A DNA stretch of 64,000 nucleotides from Pardosa pseudoannulata (taxonomy: Eukaryota; Arthropoda; Arachnida; Araneae; Lycosidae): the NCBI GenBank assembly GCA_032207245.1, contig CM063509.1, positions 105,329,021-105,393,020 of the forward strand. The letters are read 5' to 3'. The notes beneath the pieces were generated by a model that did no database searches, was not told the DNA's origin, and saw nothing but the letters and a program-made list of their open reading frames with translations. This document shows, piece by piece, positions 46,341 through 58,439 of the stretch. How positions within the stretch are numbered: the first letter of the stretch is position 1; each line of letters starts with the position of its first letter. The translations under genes were made by a program, and so were the position numbers.

Positions 46341-47095
46341 CATTGTTTCTAGAAAGAAAGTAATCAGAAAAGGATGAAATGAGTATTGTGACTTGTGAAA
46401 GAATTATTACAATGTAAATATTATAACTTATTAAGAATTTGGAGACATGTATAAACACTTCTTATAAACATATTTAGTCATATAAGGTGCATTCATAATG
46501 AGCCGGAACCTGTTGCGCCATTTCGATTTTTTGAAATTTCATCCCAGGAAAAATTTTATAATTCTAAAAAGTTTAATAAAATTGCAATCCTAAACAAATT
46601 TCATGTTCATATTTTGAAATGGAAGAATAAACAGAGGGACAACGAAACGTAATGTGTTTTTTTACAGTAAGATGTTGGATTTACGGAAATTCACAGCAAA
46701 TGCCTACATTACATTGCCTCTAGAAAGTACGGTACATTGTCTCTAGAAAGAAAGTAATCAGAAAAGGGTGAAATGAGTATTGTGACTTGTGAAAGAGTTA
46801 ATACAATGTAAATATTAGAACTTATTAAGAATTTGGAGAAATGTATAAACATATTTAGTCATATAAGGTGCATTCATAATGAGCCGGAACCTGTTACACC
46901 AAATTGGTTTTTTGAAATTTCATCAGAGAAAAAGTTTTATAATTCTGAAAAGTTTTATAAAATTGCAATCCTAAATACATTTCATGTTCACATTTTGAAA
47001 TGGAAGAAAAAACAGAAGAACAACGAAACGTAGTGCGATTCCTTACAGTAAAATGTTGGAGGAACGGAAATTCGCAGCAAATGCCATTAAATACG
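46341..47095. repeat. tandem duplication, about 395-bp offset
   Basis: 46341-46710 and 46736-47095 are near-identical: TTTCTAGAAAGAAAGTAATC, GGTGCATTCATAATGAGCCG and GAACGAAACG-type blocks in the same order. The 66-codon frame in the second unit is not open in the first. Confidence 0.88.
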
Positions 47096-47140
47096 GGAAA
47101 CCACTTTAAGTGGGGGCAATGTTACTCACGTTTGTAGCTG

Positions 47141-47300
47141 CCAAACGATGGTCGAATGGTTAGGGCGCTGATATTCGGTTCCGGATTTCATGGGTTCAAA
47201 TCCCACTGCGGCATGAATGTTCGTAACCGTCTAGAATCGGCTTTAAGAAGTAGATCACGGTATCATTAGTCTTTGTGCTGCAAAAATGTAGAGCGTAGAT
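47141..47300 (+). mobile_element. SINE-1, near full length, diverged
   Basis: ACGATGGTCGAATGGTTAGG, B box GGTTCAAATCC and CGGCTTTAAGAAGTAGATCA. Tail degraded. Confidence 0.75.
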
Positions 47301-48616
47301 GTAAGGAATTTGGACCCTATTCCAGTGTTTCGCATATGTAGCCCTTCTTGATATCTGCAAAATCGCCCCCCATTGACCCCTTCTACCCAGCGTTCCTTGG
47401 GGATATAGGAGCCGGACGGCTAAGGGGGGATGATAAGGCATTTCGGATGAGTCGCTTGTTTGTGTTTCTTGCAGGTTGGCAGTATATCTGGAAAGGAGGA
47501 TTTCTCTTTTTGGAAGGGATTACCCCCCCCCCCCGAAGAAAGGAGAGAAGATCTGCAAGAGAGGGCAGTTGGATTTGGGCCTGCGACTTGGAGACATCTC
47601 CCTATTTTGCAGCTAGAGAATGTTATTTTGGATATGAAACGCTCGGTTAATCCTTTCTGAATTTATACAGGCTCCGAGACTGAGAAATATGTTATTTTGA
47701 TTTTTTTAATTTCGCGTCAATTTTTGTAAATAAATTTGTGTTGTCCGTCTAAGCTTTAGAGGAATTATTTAGGTATGCATCCCAGAGACGATCAAAGAAC
47801 ACAACTATCCCAGTAAAGTAGGCGGACAGGTCCCACGCTGGCATAACGCACCAGAACAGTGTGCTGTAACAGTAGAGCTCGAAACCAAACCAAACCTCAC
47901 TTCTGAAGCATTCCTTAAGCTACATCGCGAGTGGTACTAAAAAAGTAGCAGCTCTTCAGAGGAGATCGAATATTTGTGTATTTGATCCCTGTTGTTTAGT
48001 TCCAGTCTGAAAATACAATGGCCGATTTGTTAGCGCTTTAAAATGAGTGACTTCGTCATCCTTCGAAGTCACTTCATAAGCTTTAAAAACAGGACCGAAC
48101 CAGCTTTTAACTTTTTGTGTTTTGAAACCGTGTGTTGCTTGTAGAGCGACGTGTCCACCAATATATTGTCAATAAATTGATGCTAGAATAAAAATAAAAT
48201 AAACAATAAAATTTTCGTAAGAGTGTTTACCACCCTATCAGAAAATTTTATTTAGATTCATGTGGGTTAAACTATACATTTTCTGTTTACTAGAATTTTA
48301 TAGTTTTGTGTGTATGCACCATATTAACCCTTTTTTATCCTGACTGTATTTATAAGTATCCTTCATTCAAACACCTATATATTTCTAATAAAACCATTTT
48401 TCCTGACGATACTCACAAAGACATGAACGGTGCAGTTTCTACATCAGAAAAGAAATGACAGCACCAATCAGGAATCCTTTTTATTCGAATAGTAGGGATT
48501 TTATAACTGGCGTGCTGCATTCGAAGGTCATTTTGTGGTAGAGTTCATACACGTGTTGTTCAATTAAGTAAATTTAGTGGTTTATTACCAGTTATTTGGT
48601 ACTATTATTTTTTTAG
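47301..48616. other. unassigned sequence
   Basis: Overlapping frames at 47348-47660 look like chance ORFs in a purine-rich tract. GCTCGAAACCAAACCAAAC at about 47878 may be a SINE-1 tail. No gene called. Confidence 0.4.
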
Positions 48617-48663
48617 AGGTTTCTATACTTCGCAAGTAAGCATTTCATTTGTTTTATTCATAA

Positions 48664-49700
48664 TTACAAAGTGTGCCCGTGCTTCGCTACGGTGAACTTA
48701 GTATATTACTTTTAAACAAAGATTTTTTTCGTACATAACTCTCTAAATTCTAGCAGTGCTGTTCGAGTCATTGGCATATTTATATATTTCTATTATAAGC
48801 GTATTACAACAATACTCATTTTTTATTCCATTAAACTTTCCATTAAACATGAGTTGTACATCAATAAGATGTAAAAGCGTGAGCAAAATAAAAGTGCGAA
48901 AATTTGACAATAGCTTCGAAGAAATTCTCCCGCTTTCTAAACATTCCGGACTACCTGGAAGCTGATCAACCATTGCCCAATTCTCCGAAATGATCAAGGA
49001 TCAAGCGTCGTTTTTGCGTCATACAAAATTTTTATATAATTTTTTTTCCGAATCATGGCTGAATGGGTATGGATGTTCGTAGCCGTTCGGAATCGGATTC
49101 AAACAGAGGATACTGGTCTCATTAGCCAATTATAATGCAGAAAATCAGTAAATTGTACCATTCCCATACAAACGAAAAATTTTTTCCCACGAAAATTTTC
49201 TTTATTTTCAGTACTGTTCGCAATCAACTTCGGTTATGACTAAAAACCAAAATGACCAGTCCATTTCTATTCCACACGATTTTAATAAATGTCATGTTAG
49301 ACCAATACAAATTCAAACATGCTGAAATTGGATTGTAGAGCTTTCTCAATTGTCATTATTACTATTTCACCTATTCTATTTTACATAATCCTTGCAAGGA
49401 TTCTTTTTTTCTCATTTCTCCATCATTTCCGTACTCCACAGTCTCTAATCCCGGATTTTTTGTCTATCCAACCTTCTTTTTCTATCCCTGTCTTTCTACC
49501 AATTTCGTAGAAAATAAAAAGGTGTTACACATTATTTTCTATGCAGGCCATTTCTAATATGCTAAAAATATGCAATGCTATAACTGCCAATATAGCGGAA
49601 ATGTTTGGAAGAAATTACATAAAACTATAGACGGTTTATAAAGTTATCCAATTAGCCAGATTTTTAATAACGTGATCCGCTTTGATCCTGCTTTCTATTA
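48664..49700 (+). mobile_element. Helitron-like long-form element, copy 2, inserted in the tandem array
   Basis: GTGTGCCCGTGCTTCGCTAC through ATTACTTTTAAACAAAGATT matches 10912-11040. The array unit resumes at about 49702 (TTTAATGTTTTATTTTCT), which sets the right boundary approximately. The interior diverges from copy 1 after about 130 bp and contains a SINE-1 scrap. Confidence 0.6.
49049..49160 (+). mobile_element. SINE-1, internally deleted fragment
   Basis: TGGCTGAATGGGTATGGATG joins the head directly to the mid-body, losing the B box. CGTAGCCGTTCGGAATCGG is intact. Confidence 0.65.
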
Positions 49701-50460
49701 TATTTAATGTTTTATTTTCTAAGTAAGATTAGTTAATGTTTTATTTTCTAAGTATTTTCAGTAAGAAAGTTGATGGTAAATTAATTCTGAATATAAAGGG
49801 TTAAACTGTATCCATGACGCAATAAATTAGTGAGTTAGATAAATAAGCTTATTCTCAATGCCTCTTCAATACTTCGCAGGTAAGCATTTCATTTGTTTTA
49901 TTCATTATTTAATGTTTTATTTTCTATCATAGAGTCAAAAATATATGTTGGTACTAGAAAATACCAACTGCAAAATTGGCTACTAAAATACAGTAATAAT
50001 TAATTTTCGTTTTTCTATGATTATTCTCCTTTAAAACTTATCTAATGATGCAAAAATACAGTAAGAAAGTTGATGGTAAATTAATTCTGGATATAAAGGG
50101 TTAAAATGTATACATGACGCAATAAATTAGTGAGAAAAATAAGCTTATTCTCGAAGCTTCTTTAATACTTCGCAGGTAAGCATTTCATTTGTTTTATTCA
50201 TTATTTAATGTTTTATTTTCTATAATACAGTCAAAAATATATGTTGGTACTAGAAAGTACCAGCTGCAAAACTAACTACTAAAATACAGTAAAAATTAAT
50301 TTTCGTTTCTCTATGATTATTCTCCATTTAAACTTATCTAATGATGCAAAAATGCAATAAGTAAGTTGATGGTAAATTAATTCTGGATATAAAGGGTTAA
50401 AATGTATCCATGACGCAATAAATTAGTGAGTTACAAAAATAAGCTTATTCTTAATGTGTC

Positions 50461-51173
50461 TTCAATTGTTTCGGAAATTTGCTGGCTTTTGCATTCAAAT
50501 CTATATACTATTACGAATACAAGTAACGTAATAATACTCTGGAAACCAATTAGCTTACATCAATGGATGTTTATCTATTTTATGTGATGTATACACGCAA
50601 TGTGCCCCCAAATAACTGCTGGAGGAGATTTCTAAGCCGCTGTTTAGTCGCTCAAAATGGCCTTTCCATCTATCAGCACACGTATTATAATAATTTGCTG
50701 ACGTCTTAGTCACTGTTCCCGATGATAGACGACACAGAGTCTCAAAGGAGAGTATTTACTGCAGCATTTAGAATACTATAAAGGAGAATATATGTTCTGA
50801 GTGACTTGGAAATTCAGATGACTCCGTATTTCATAGGAATTGCTGTAAATGTCAAAAGCTGATGAATGATCAAATAGAATTTTGTTTGTGATATGTTATA
50901 ACATTTTTGCTTATATGGGGAGTGCCCTATCCTTATGAATATACCCACCTATACATGTTTATGTATACATTTTTTGTTTTTAAAGTATTGTTTTGTGTAT
51001 TTATCAACTTAGACATAGTCTCAATCTATTTGGTTAAAGTAAATCTGTAAAATAGTACACACATATATGGGATTAAAAGTATGGGTTAGTTTTACGCTCC
51101 TGTAAAAAAGTTCTAATAATCAGACGGTTGAAAAGTTGAAAATGTTTCTTAGATAGCTTCTGTAAAGTTTCAA
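50461..51173. other. unassigned A+T-rich sequence
   Basis: No feature recognised. Confidence 0.5.
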
Positions 51174-51177
51174 TTAA

Positions 51178-52513
51178 CCCTTCGTCTTAAAACAACGTAT
51201 GAGAGACGTGGTCGTAGTGCTGTGCCTAAAATACATGGTTTTCGCGCACCTGGAAATTCAGGGAAAGTCATGAAAAATCATGGATTTAGACAATGGATTA
51301 ATTTTGTCATGGAAAGTCTTGATTTTTCAAGTAAAATGAGTAAAACTCATGGAAAGTCATGGATCCGCTAAACTACCGATTAAAAAAAAATGCATTGAAT
51401 TGTTTCATTCTATTTTTACTTGTCATTTGGCTGAAGTTACTGAGTTTGGTATTTATGTATTATCCTAGTGACCCTATTGCCAAGTAAAATTTGTTCACCA
51501 AGGAGACTCGAAGCAAAAAAGCTTAATGGGTGGGTAAATGTATATTATTCTGGTTTTTTCTTAAATTGTAGATTAAAATTTTATTAATATAATAATAGTT
51601 ATTTTTTAATAAAAAATAGTTAAGATTTTTGCACAAAATATAAGTTTATCTCTAGGAATATTGTATATAAACATTATAGGGTTATATTTGGCTATTATTC
51701 ATGGTCACCTGGATAATACCAAAGTACCCTGAATTCAAATTGGAAATATTTTGATTGAAAAATTGCTGTATGATTAAACTTAGGTATGTAGATACAACAA
51801 TTTATTTTTATGTATGTGAGTTTATTAACACTTATAAAGTAAGTTTATAGTTTTTTTATGATAAAATTCTTGTAATTTCTCTAAAAGCATATATTTTATT
51901 TGTATGTACATCAGAAGTTTTATTCATATATACTTTAACGAAAGCTTTTTAAAGTCATGGAAAATGATCTGCTAAATCAGGGAAAATCATGAAAAGTCAT
52001 GGATTTGAAAAATTTTATTTTGGCAGATACCCTGAAAATAAGAACCTCGTATCACACACGTGATGATTCTGTCTGGCCAAAAGTGAAAAGCTCGTGTCAG
52101 ACACATGATGATTCTTTCTGGCCAAAAGTGAAAAGCTCGTATCAATAATAAAGCAATACCCCTTACAAAATTTTGACTAATATTATACATTATTCACTTA
52201 TAGGTTATTCAAGCAATAAATTCTACATAGAAAATATTTAAACGACTGAAAATTTTTACTTTTGTTATATAACCAAAAACATAGAAATGATATTATGTAA
52301 TATGAAAACACTAATAATTTTTTTAATAAAAATGAAATGAAATATAATTATCAAATTCTGTGGTTTTATTAAATAATAAATGCAGTGCTATTAATGTCCA
52401 CTGGTTTGTTCACAATTTAGCCTGTGATGAAACTGCTTCTGGTCACGACGCAGGAGAAAAGCTTTCATCGAAAGTGGCACACACAATCGTCGCTCGATTC
52501 ATAAGGCAAGAGG
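51178..52513 (-). mobile_element. piggyBac-like element, family pB-B, copy 2, interrupted
   Basis: TTAA at 51174-51177 and 52514-52517. Ends CCCTTCGTCTTAAAACAACG and (reversed) CCTCTTGCCTTATGAATCG. Reverse-oriented and collinear with 12844-13357, except for an insertion of about 800 bp at about 51233-52035. Without it the element is about 533 bp. Confidence 0.82.
51233..52035. mobile_element. insertion with GGAAAGTCATGG motifs
   Basis: Placed by comparison with the uninterrupted copy at 13.3 kb. Candidate ends CATGGTTTTC and (reversed) CAGGGTATCT, with AAAATA on both sides. Repeated motifs CATGGAAAGTCATGGAT and CAGGGAAAATCATGAAAAG lie near both ends in the same orientation. Class uncertain; a hAT-like element is possible. 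Confidence 0.5.
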
Positions 52514-52517
52514 TTAA

Positions 52518-53279
52518 AGCAGTAAAATATGTCAGATACCTGAAACGGTTAAGTATAATTCTCTAGATACCATACTAATCCAATGGACATCAGTTTGCTT
52601 ATCATTCTACTGTTCTGTAGATTTAACTGCAGTAAAATATTTTACACTTTGTCCAGTAAGGACACGCACAAATACACACACGAAAAGAAAGAAAATATTT
52701 CATTGCAATATATAGGGATTTCTCAGTTTTGATCTCTGCCTTCTTGTTTTTCTGAATCTCTACAATGAGAAAGAAAGAATAGCTTAATGTACGAAAAGTA
52801 AAAAGCAAAGTGAATATTAACCTACGTACGTATTTCTAATAAGTAATTTCTTTAGTTAATTTAGTTTAATTTAGTTAAAATGCTTGTAACTACTAAAAGA
52901 TAATACCTGTAAAAACTATGTGTGAATTTATTTACATTTGTTATTTCTTGGTATCGGGTTAAATTTGTAAAAGTTGGTAACAAAGTTGTAAAGTTTTAAA
53001 GTTGGTAATTTAGTTGATTTCGACTTCTGCAAAAGTTCTTTTTGAAAATGTCCCAATGTCGAACTATAATTATCAGCGCATTTATGTTTTGCTAATAGAC
53101 TATCTCAAGAATATTACTCTTGATGTTGGTATTTTTTAAAAGATGGAACGACTGGAATGTTCTGGCAAAACTAAAGACAGTCATTTGAAAATTGGAGACG
53201 AGAGTGACGAGCTTTAAAAGTCATGAATCAAGGATTAATTACTGAGATAACTTCGAAGACAATAATTTACACTATCCTT
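52518..53279. other. unassigned A+T-rich sequence
   Basis: No feature recognised. Confidence 0.5.
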
Positions 53280-53885
53280 CCAGTGATAGCCCCGGTATTT
53301 CACACGTGGTCCCGGACGGAGGAATGAGCTCGCCAAGGCTCCCAGATCACGTGATCCGAAAACAACAAAGTGTGTGCGCGCGGGGGGAAACCTGATCAAG
53401 ATTTGCATGGGAAACTGACGCCCCGAAGGCGAGAATCGGGCTGACAGGCGTTGTTCTTTTGCAGAGCGTCCACCCGCTAATTAAGCACTTTGCAGAAGCT
53501 GCTGATGACACCACGAAGGTCCCCACTTGTCGCGCAGTTGATCCAACAGCCCCCAAACCCATGATTACATATTTACCCCTTTCGTATACGTAACAGTCCT
53601 TAACGAACTAATTGGCGCAGCGGAATCGGAGGGATTCCTTGGGAAAGTCGCTCCGTTCCCAGGCCTGCCTCTCTGATGCGCCGTCGTCGCTAATTGAGGG
53701 GGGGCATAATGAAGTGTCCTCGTCAGACGCGCCTAATGGACGGTTTGCGCTGTCAGCCGCACTCTTTTAATTGCGGTGCTCTTGTGGGAAATGATCTGCC
53801 ACTTTGTGTTTAAGTGAATAACGGCCCCATAGCGCTCTGGGGACCGGCGAGCGCCCACTTTCCTCCACAACCACAGATTGCGAAA
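53280..53885. promoter_or_regulatory. G+C-richer candidate regulatory region
   Basis: The least A+T-rich 600 bp of the window. Single copy, no ORF with a domain. Contains E-box-like ATCACGTGATCC, homeodomain-type CGCTAATTAAGC, AACTAATTGGCG, GTCGCTAATTGAGG and GCGCCTAATGGACGG. Several TAATT cores spaced over 400 bp resemble an arthropod developmental enhancer. Function is inferred. Confidence 0.4.
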
Positions 53886-53889
53886 GGGT

Positions 53890-54232
53890 CAGAGGTTTTC
53901 CAAAATCAGAAGTGCATACACGATTATAGTCACTCCTAATATGTACTTACCCCCCTTCCAATGCGATGCTTTCCACAATCCTTGGATTCTGGATACAAAA
54001 TTTTCAACGATATCGGAGATATAAATATTTATGTTGATTTCTTGTCTTTTCTGGTTATGTTCCGTTGGCAGTGTCACAGATTGCAATTGGTACAGAGGTT
54101 TTCCACAATTAGCGGTGCATACTCGGTTAAACTTTCTTCTCAGTACTGCCCCTCCTTCCAGTGCAATGTCCTTCACAGTCCTTGAATTATGGATCTGAAA
54201 CAGCTAACAGTGTCGAAGATATAAATATTTAC
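53890..54232. repeat. tandem duplication, about 200-bp offset
   Basis: CAGAGGTTTTCCAAAATCAG...AGATATAAATATTTA (53890-54031) is repeated with about 20% divergence at 54091-54232. The antisense frames over it are not genes. Confidence 0.75.
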
Positions 54233-54801
54233 TTAGGTATTCCACCTCCTCTGTGTCCCCTCGACCAAAACTAGTCGTCCGTAGGATTGTTTACAAAATT
54301 CTGTGTTTTAATTAAAGTTACTATGCGACTCATTTGCAAAGAAGGAGACCCATTTTTATTATAGTGTCTAGAAAATAATAGTTACTTTAACATTTATTTT
54401 GGAAATAGCCATTATTTTACATCTGGAAATAACCATTATTTTGTCCGAGTCCTCCGATTGAAAGTTCCCCCCTCCCCAATTTCTAGGTAGTTACAATTTA
54501 TCATAATATGAGATAGCATTATTAATGCTTAAATAAAACGCGAAAAGTGACATCTTTGCGAATATTAAATAGAAGTAGCTTAAAAATTATTTTTATTACT
54601 CTCAATATCTTATTGTACAGGAGAAAGATCGTTCTCCTTTTGAAAAGACTTAAATCTTTCTTAAGAACCTATATTAGACAATAACGATTATTATCATTCA
54701 CTTTATTAGCACTACAAGCTGATATAACATAAAGATTATATTTTAAGGATGTTAGAGATGATTTTGTTGAAAAAAATCGTTGAAGGGAAAAGGTCAAGCA
54801 T
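54233..54801. other. unassigned A+T-rich sequence
   Basis: No feature recognised. Confidence 0.5.
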
Positions 54802-55022
54802 TAATTCCGCATATTTCCACGTAAAAGGCGACCTTACGTGGACCCTAACTCGAGGTATAAATTTTCAGCCAATTTTTACAATTTTAGTCTATATCCGCCA
54901 TATAAGGCGACCCCAAAATTTTCAATAATATTGTAATGCATAGATATACGGAAGTAACAAATTTTATTTTTTAGTACCTTGCAACACCACATCGGGATTG
55001 TTGCGTTGATTAATACTGCATA

Positions 55023-56305
55023 CAGGTGGTGGACAAAATAAGGGAAACACCATAAAAAAATCAACAAATTATAATTTAATATGGTGTAGTCCGCCTTTTG
55101 AGGCAATTACAGGTTCAATTCTCCAAGGTATTGATTCATACAACTTGTGAATTGTTTCCAAAGGAATTGCAAGCCATTCTTCAGTTAGAATACTCTCCAA
55201 TTCTTTAAGAGATGATGGGGGGTGGGGTGGAAATCGATGTCTTACTTGAATCTCTAAAACTGACTATAAATGCTCAATGATGTTGAGGTCTGGAGATTGT
55301 GTTGGCCATGCAAGGTGGTCAACTTCATTACATTGTTCCTCATGCAATTCTTTAACAATTCTAGCTGTATGGATTGGGGCATTATCATCCTGAAAAACGG
55401 CGTTTCCATCTGGAAACAGTGCTTGAACCATATGGTGAACTTGATCGCTCAAAATTTGTAAATAGTATCTGCTGTTAATTTTTCTATGAAGGGAAATCAT
55501 TGGCCCTGTGGATTTCCAAGAAATAGCGCCCCAGATCATCACAGAACCCCCGCCATGTTTCACGGTTGGTTGAAGGCAGTCTGAATCAAACGCTTCTTTC
55601 GGTTGTCTCCAAACGTACACTCGGCCAGTTGTTGGAAATAAGGAAAATGACGATTCGTCAGAGAAAATCACACTTTTCCACTGTTCAAGGGACCAATTCC
55701 GGTGGGCCATACACCACTCTAAAAGCTTTGAAACATTTGTCTGTGAAAGCAGAGGTTTTCGAATTGCAACTCTTCCATGGAATGCCCTCTTGTGCAGCTC
55801 TCGACGGACAGATTTTGTGGAGACTGGGTTCTGAAGGTGTTCATTGAGCTCAGTAGTAATTTTAAGAGCCGTGGTCCTACAGTCCTTTCTAACATTTCGA
55901 TATAAAGTCCGACGATCTCTCTCAGACAACTTCGACTTTCGGCCAGACTTGTGCTTTGCTGTGGACGTTTTCCCTTCTTTTTGGAAGGCAGTGTCATTAC
56001 TTTTGAGACAGTACCTCTTAATAAAACACCAAACATTTGGGCAATCTTAGTTACACTAGCTCCTACCATACGAGCACCAACAATTTGGCCTCTTTTAAAA
56101 TCTGAGAGGTCTGCCATTATAGGGTATAATTAATATTTTAAATATCTGAAAACAGAAAAATAACATACATTTTACATCAATATACCAAATAACAAAATTA
56201 TTATACAGAAAATAGGAACATATGCCAAGTTTTAATTGTTTAAATTATGTTCTAAGATTATGATTTTAAAATATTAGGTGTTTCCATTATTTTGTCCACC
56301 ATCTG
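55023..56305 (-). mobile_element. Tc1-like transposon, full length (1,283 bp), dead
   Basis: 29-bp TIRs CAGRTGGTGGACAAAATAA... with two mismatches; TA at 55021-55022 and 56306-56307. The single transposase gene on the minus strand is broken. Confidence 0.95.
55069..56117 (-). pseudogene. Tc1-like (DD34E) transposase pseudogene
   Basis: Starts MADLSDFKRGQIVGARM at 56117 with the N-terminal helix-turn-helix. A frameshift near 55930 leads to the frame beginning SERDRRTLYRNVRKDCRTTA. The second helix-turn-helix (STKSVRRELHKRAFHGR) follows, then the catalytic motifs VIFSDESSF, QDDNAPIH and SPDLNIIE, i.e. Asp, Asp and Glu all retained. The next codon but two after the Glu, Trp in the family (EHLW), is TAG at about 55263. 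The remaining 60 or so codons are open and end at the stop 55069-55071. With one frameshift and one nonsense codon the gene is inactive, but it is much less decayed than the mariner at 0.4 kb. Confidence 0.93.
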
Positions 56306-56399
56306 TACTTCTTTATGAAATTATGTCCTATTCGTAGTTATTCGACTTGGCAACTATGCGACTAGTTATGCGCTTGGCGAAAAAGTAAAAGTGGAAACA

Positions 56400-56596
56400 G
56401 TGATAAAATCGTTTAAAAGTTTGGGATTTCTAATGCTATGGATGGCACTGAGGACGATATGTTATGCGGTTCTGATGACGACGCAGAATTCGACTCATTA
56501 GGTACAGAATGGGACCCATTGAATGAACTCAACAATGAAAGTGAGAATGTACTTGAGCCCTCAGATGATGAATGTGAGGATTTTGCAGGATTTTAA
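56400..56596 (+). pseudogene. pogo-family transposase C-terminal remnant
   Basis: VIKSFKSLG in one frame, then (after a frameshift near 56423) ISNAMDGTEDDM and a long acidic stretch up to a stop at 56594-56596. Pogo/Tigger/jerky-type transposases end with IKSF...ISNALDGTEDD and an acidic tail. The catalytic domain is absent. The position just inside the right terminus agrees. Confidence 0.75.
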
Positions 56597-56740
56597 AAAC
56601 ACTGGTGAGTGACTTGATTCATTTTATAATGGTGTTTTGCAATCAACACTTTTTTTGTACCTGTCACATAAGAGGACCTTGGATTTTGGGGGATCATTTT
56701 TAGGTTCTAAGTATTGTCTTATACGAGGAAATATACGGTA

Positions 56741-57055
56741 TATTATTCTGGTACCGTTCCATTTCATCATGTAGAGGAGAATTATTGCCTATATCATTGC
56801 AATGGACAAATATGTGTGTTCTACGGCTTCAAAACAAATATATTATGTTGTTTTGCTTAAAATGTTTATATTTGATGCCTTGATTATTAGAAATTTCACT
56901 GTCATAAGTATACGCCTGGTGTTTTAAAATTTCCACTGTTCCCTTAATGAGACATTGGACATCTAGATCAACAAGATTTGGCAGAAAATTAGATATTTAT
57001 ATCTCATTCGATTTGGAAATATAACTAAGAATGAGAAACAAAGAGGGTTATTTAT
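56741..57055. other. unassigned A+T-rich sequence
   Basis: No feature recognised. Confidence 0.45.
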
Positions 57056-57059
57056 ATAT

Positions 57060-57840
57060 TGTAGCGTACTGGGGCTCTAAGTGAGCCCGAAAAAGGATAG
57101 CGGAGGCCTACGTACAGACTATGATATTTATTTAGAAACACAATATTGAAGTTATGATAAATACAGATGAAACGATGAATATCTACAAATGAAAATGATG
57201 ATAGATGCAGGAAATCAGCTTCCTAAGAGAAAAAAAGGGGGGAGGACACTCAGTCGCTTCCTCGTCGTTCTGGGCCGATGGGTTCACCGGAGACTCGATC
57301 GGTCAAAAAATCTCTCTGGGCCTCGGATTCCGCTCTTTTATATAGTCGTCTGACCGCAAGAATGTCCATCTCAGCTGATCGGACAGCTGGTTGATGACGT
57401 GGTGGGGAAAGCGCTCGTAGCGCCAGCATGTGCCAGTAATCGGTTTGCCGAAACCTGGAGCAATCTCGCCGATCATTTATCGCCGTCCCTGGACAATCTC
57501 TTGGAGAACAAGACAGTAAAGTATTGTTGCTTCCCTTACAATGTAGAGGATTGCTGTGTGAAACTCTTTCTTCGGGATGCCATTGAAACTAACACTGCGA
57601 ACACTTCGCCAGCATCCTAATGAATTTTTCCGACAGAATGATTGAGATGGTCCTCGGTGTCAACAATCCTCCATTCAGCATCCCACTCTGAGTGAAACAA
57701 CGTCCTTTCACTAGGTAAAGAAGAGCTCAGTTCAAAAGCTCACAAAAGGCACGGTTGCTATTCTTCTACGTTATGCCGTCTTTTCTTACAGTTTTAGTTA
57801 AATCTGTATCAGGAATTTAAAGTAACGAGAATTCGTTACA
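57060..57840. mobile_element. solo LTR, 781 bp
   Basis: TGTAGCGTACTGGGGCTC...GAATTCGTTACA, flanked by the 4-bp duplication ATAT (57056-57059 and 57841-57844; weak because the site is A+T-only). Ends match the solo LTR at 18.1 kb. TATA-like CTCTTTTATATAGTC at about 57333. The 73-codon frame at 57399 is inside the LTR and lacks any domain. Confidence 0.7.
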
Positions 57841-57844
57841 ATAT

Positions 57845-58429
57845 CTATTATCTAATAATTTGTCTTATTAACACAAAATCAGGCATTTTAGTTGTTACTA
57901 ATAACCAATTTAGATAACTGCTTTTATGACGAAATATTTCGAAATTTATAATTATTTGAAACACCATAGGTGGTTTTTAGTCACCTTACACCTTCAAAAT
58001 TTATCGACAGTTTACGTAATAGAGTGCAAAATAAGTGTAAGTTAAAACTGATATTTTTCAAATAGTAAAGATTAATCTTTTTTTTTAAATTAATAAAATA
58101 ATTTTACATTTTATATGTGAAAATGGATATTCTACTATTATATTTTCTAACGACATTTCCAGAGAATGTTTACGATACCAACATCATTTACTTTCGTAAT
58201 TCATCAATAATTTCCTTTGTAATATTTACAAAGATTAATAAGTTTCTAACAGCAAAAATCTGTTCGTTTTTAAAATCAAATAGAATAATTATCCGTATTC
58301 ATATACAAAATATGTATATTTTACTTTTTTTCTAACTATAATTTTACAGAATACTTAAGATAACATCGCCATATACTTTCAAAATTCATCGACAGTTCCT
58401 GTTGTAACGTATAAAATGTTTCAAAAAGC
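57845..58429. other. A+T-rich sequence with a weak repeat
   Basis: TTCAAAATTYATCGACAGTT occurs at about 57992 and 58378, with a poorer match near 58190, suggesting an old tandem repeat of about 200 bp. No gene. Confidence 0.4.
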
Positions 58430-58439
58430 AAAAGTCTAT

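Larger units (their letters stand above)
48617..50460. repeat. 296-bp tandem array, interrupted
   Basis: Units share ACTTCGCAGGTAAGCATTTC (49871 and 50167; a variant at about 48627), AAAATATATGTTGGTACTAG and GAAAGTTGATGGTAAATTAA. The first unit is split by the Helitron-like copy that starts at about 48664. Confidence 0.85.
54804..56740 (+). mobile_element. pogo-like element, split by a Tc1 insertion
   Basis: Left end TTCCGCATATTTCCACGTAA and right end reversed TACCGTATATTTCCTCGTAT form an inverted pair, with TA at the flanks. About 650 bp without the Tc1 element. A transposase C-terminal remnant lies at 56400-56596. The termini differ from the CAGTGGACTCC Tigger family, so this is a second pogo-type family. 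Confidence 0.75.

Noticed and set aside
47348..47660. Overlapping 100- and 66-codon ORFs
   Set aside because: Purine-rich low-complexity tract and SINE flank; no splice or domain evidence.
55270..56133. Plus-strand ORFs opposite the Tc1 transposase
   Set aside because: Antisense shadows of the transposase gene.
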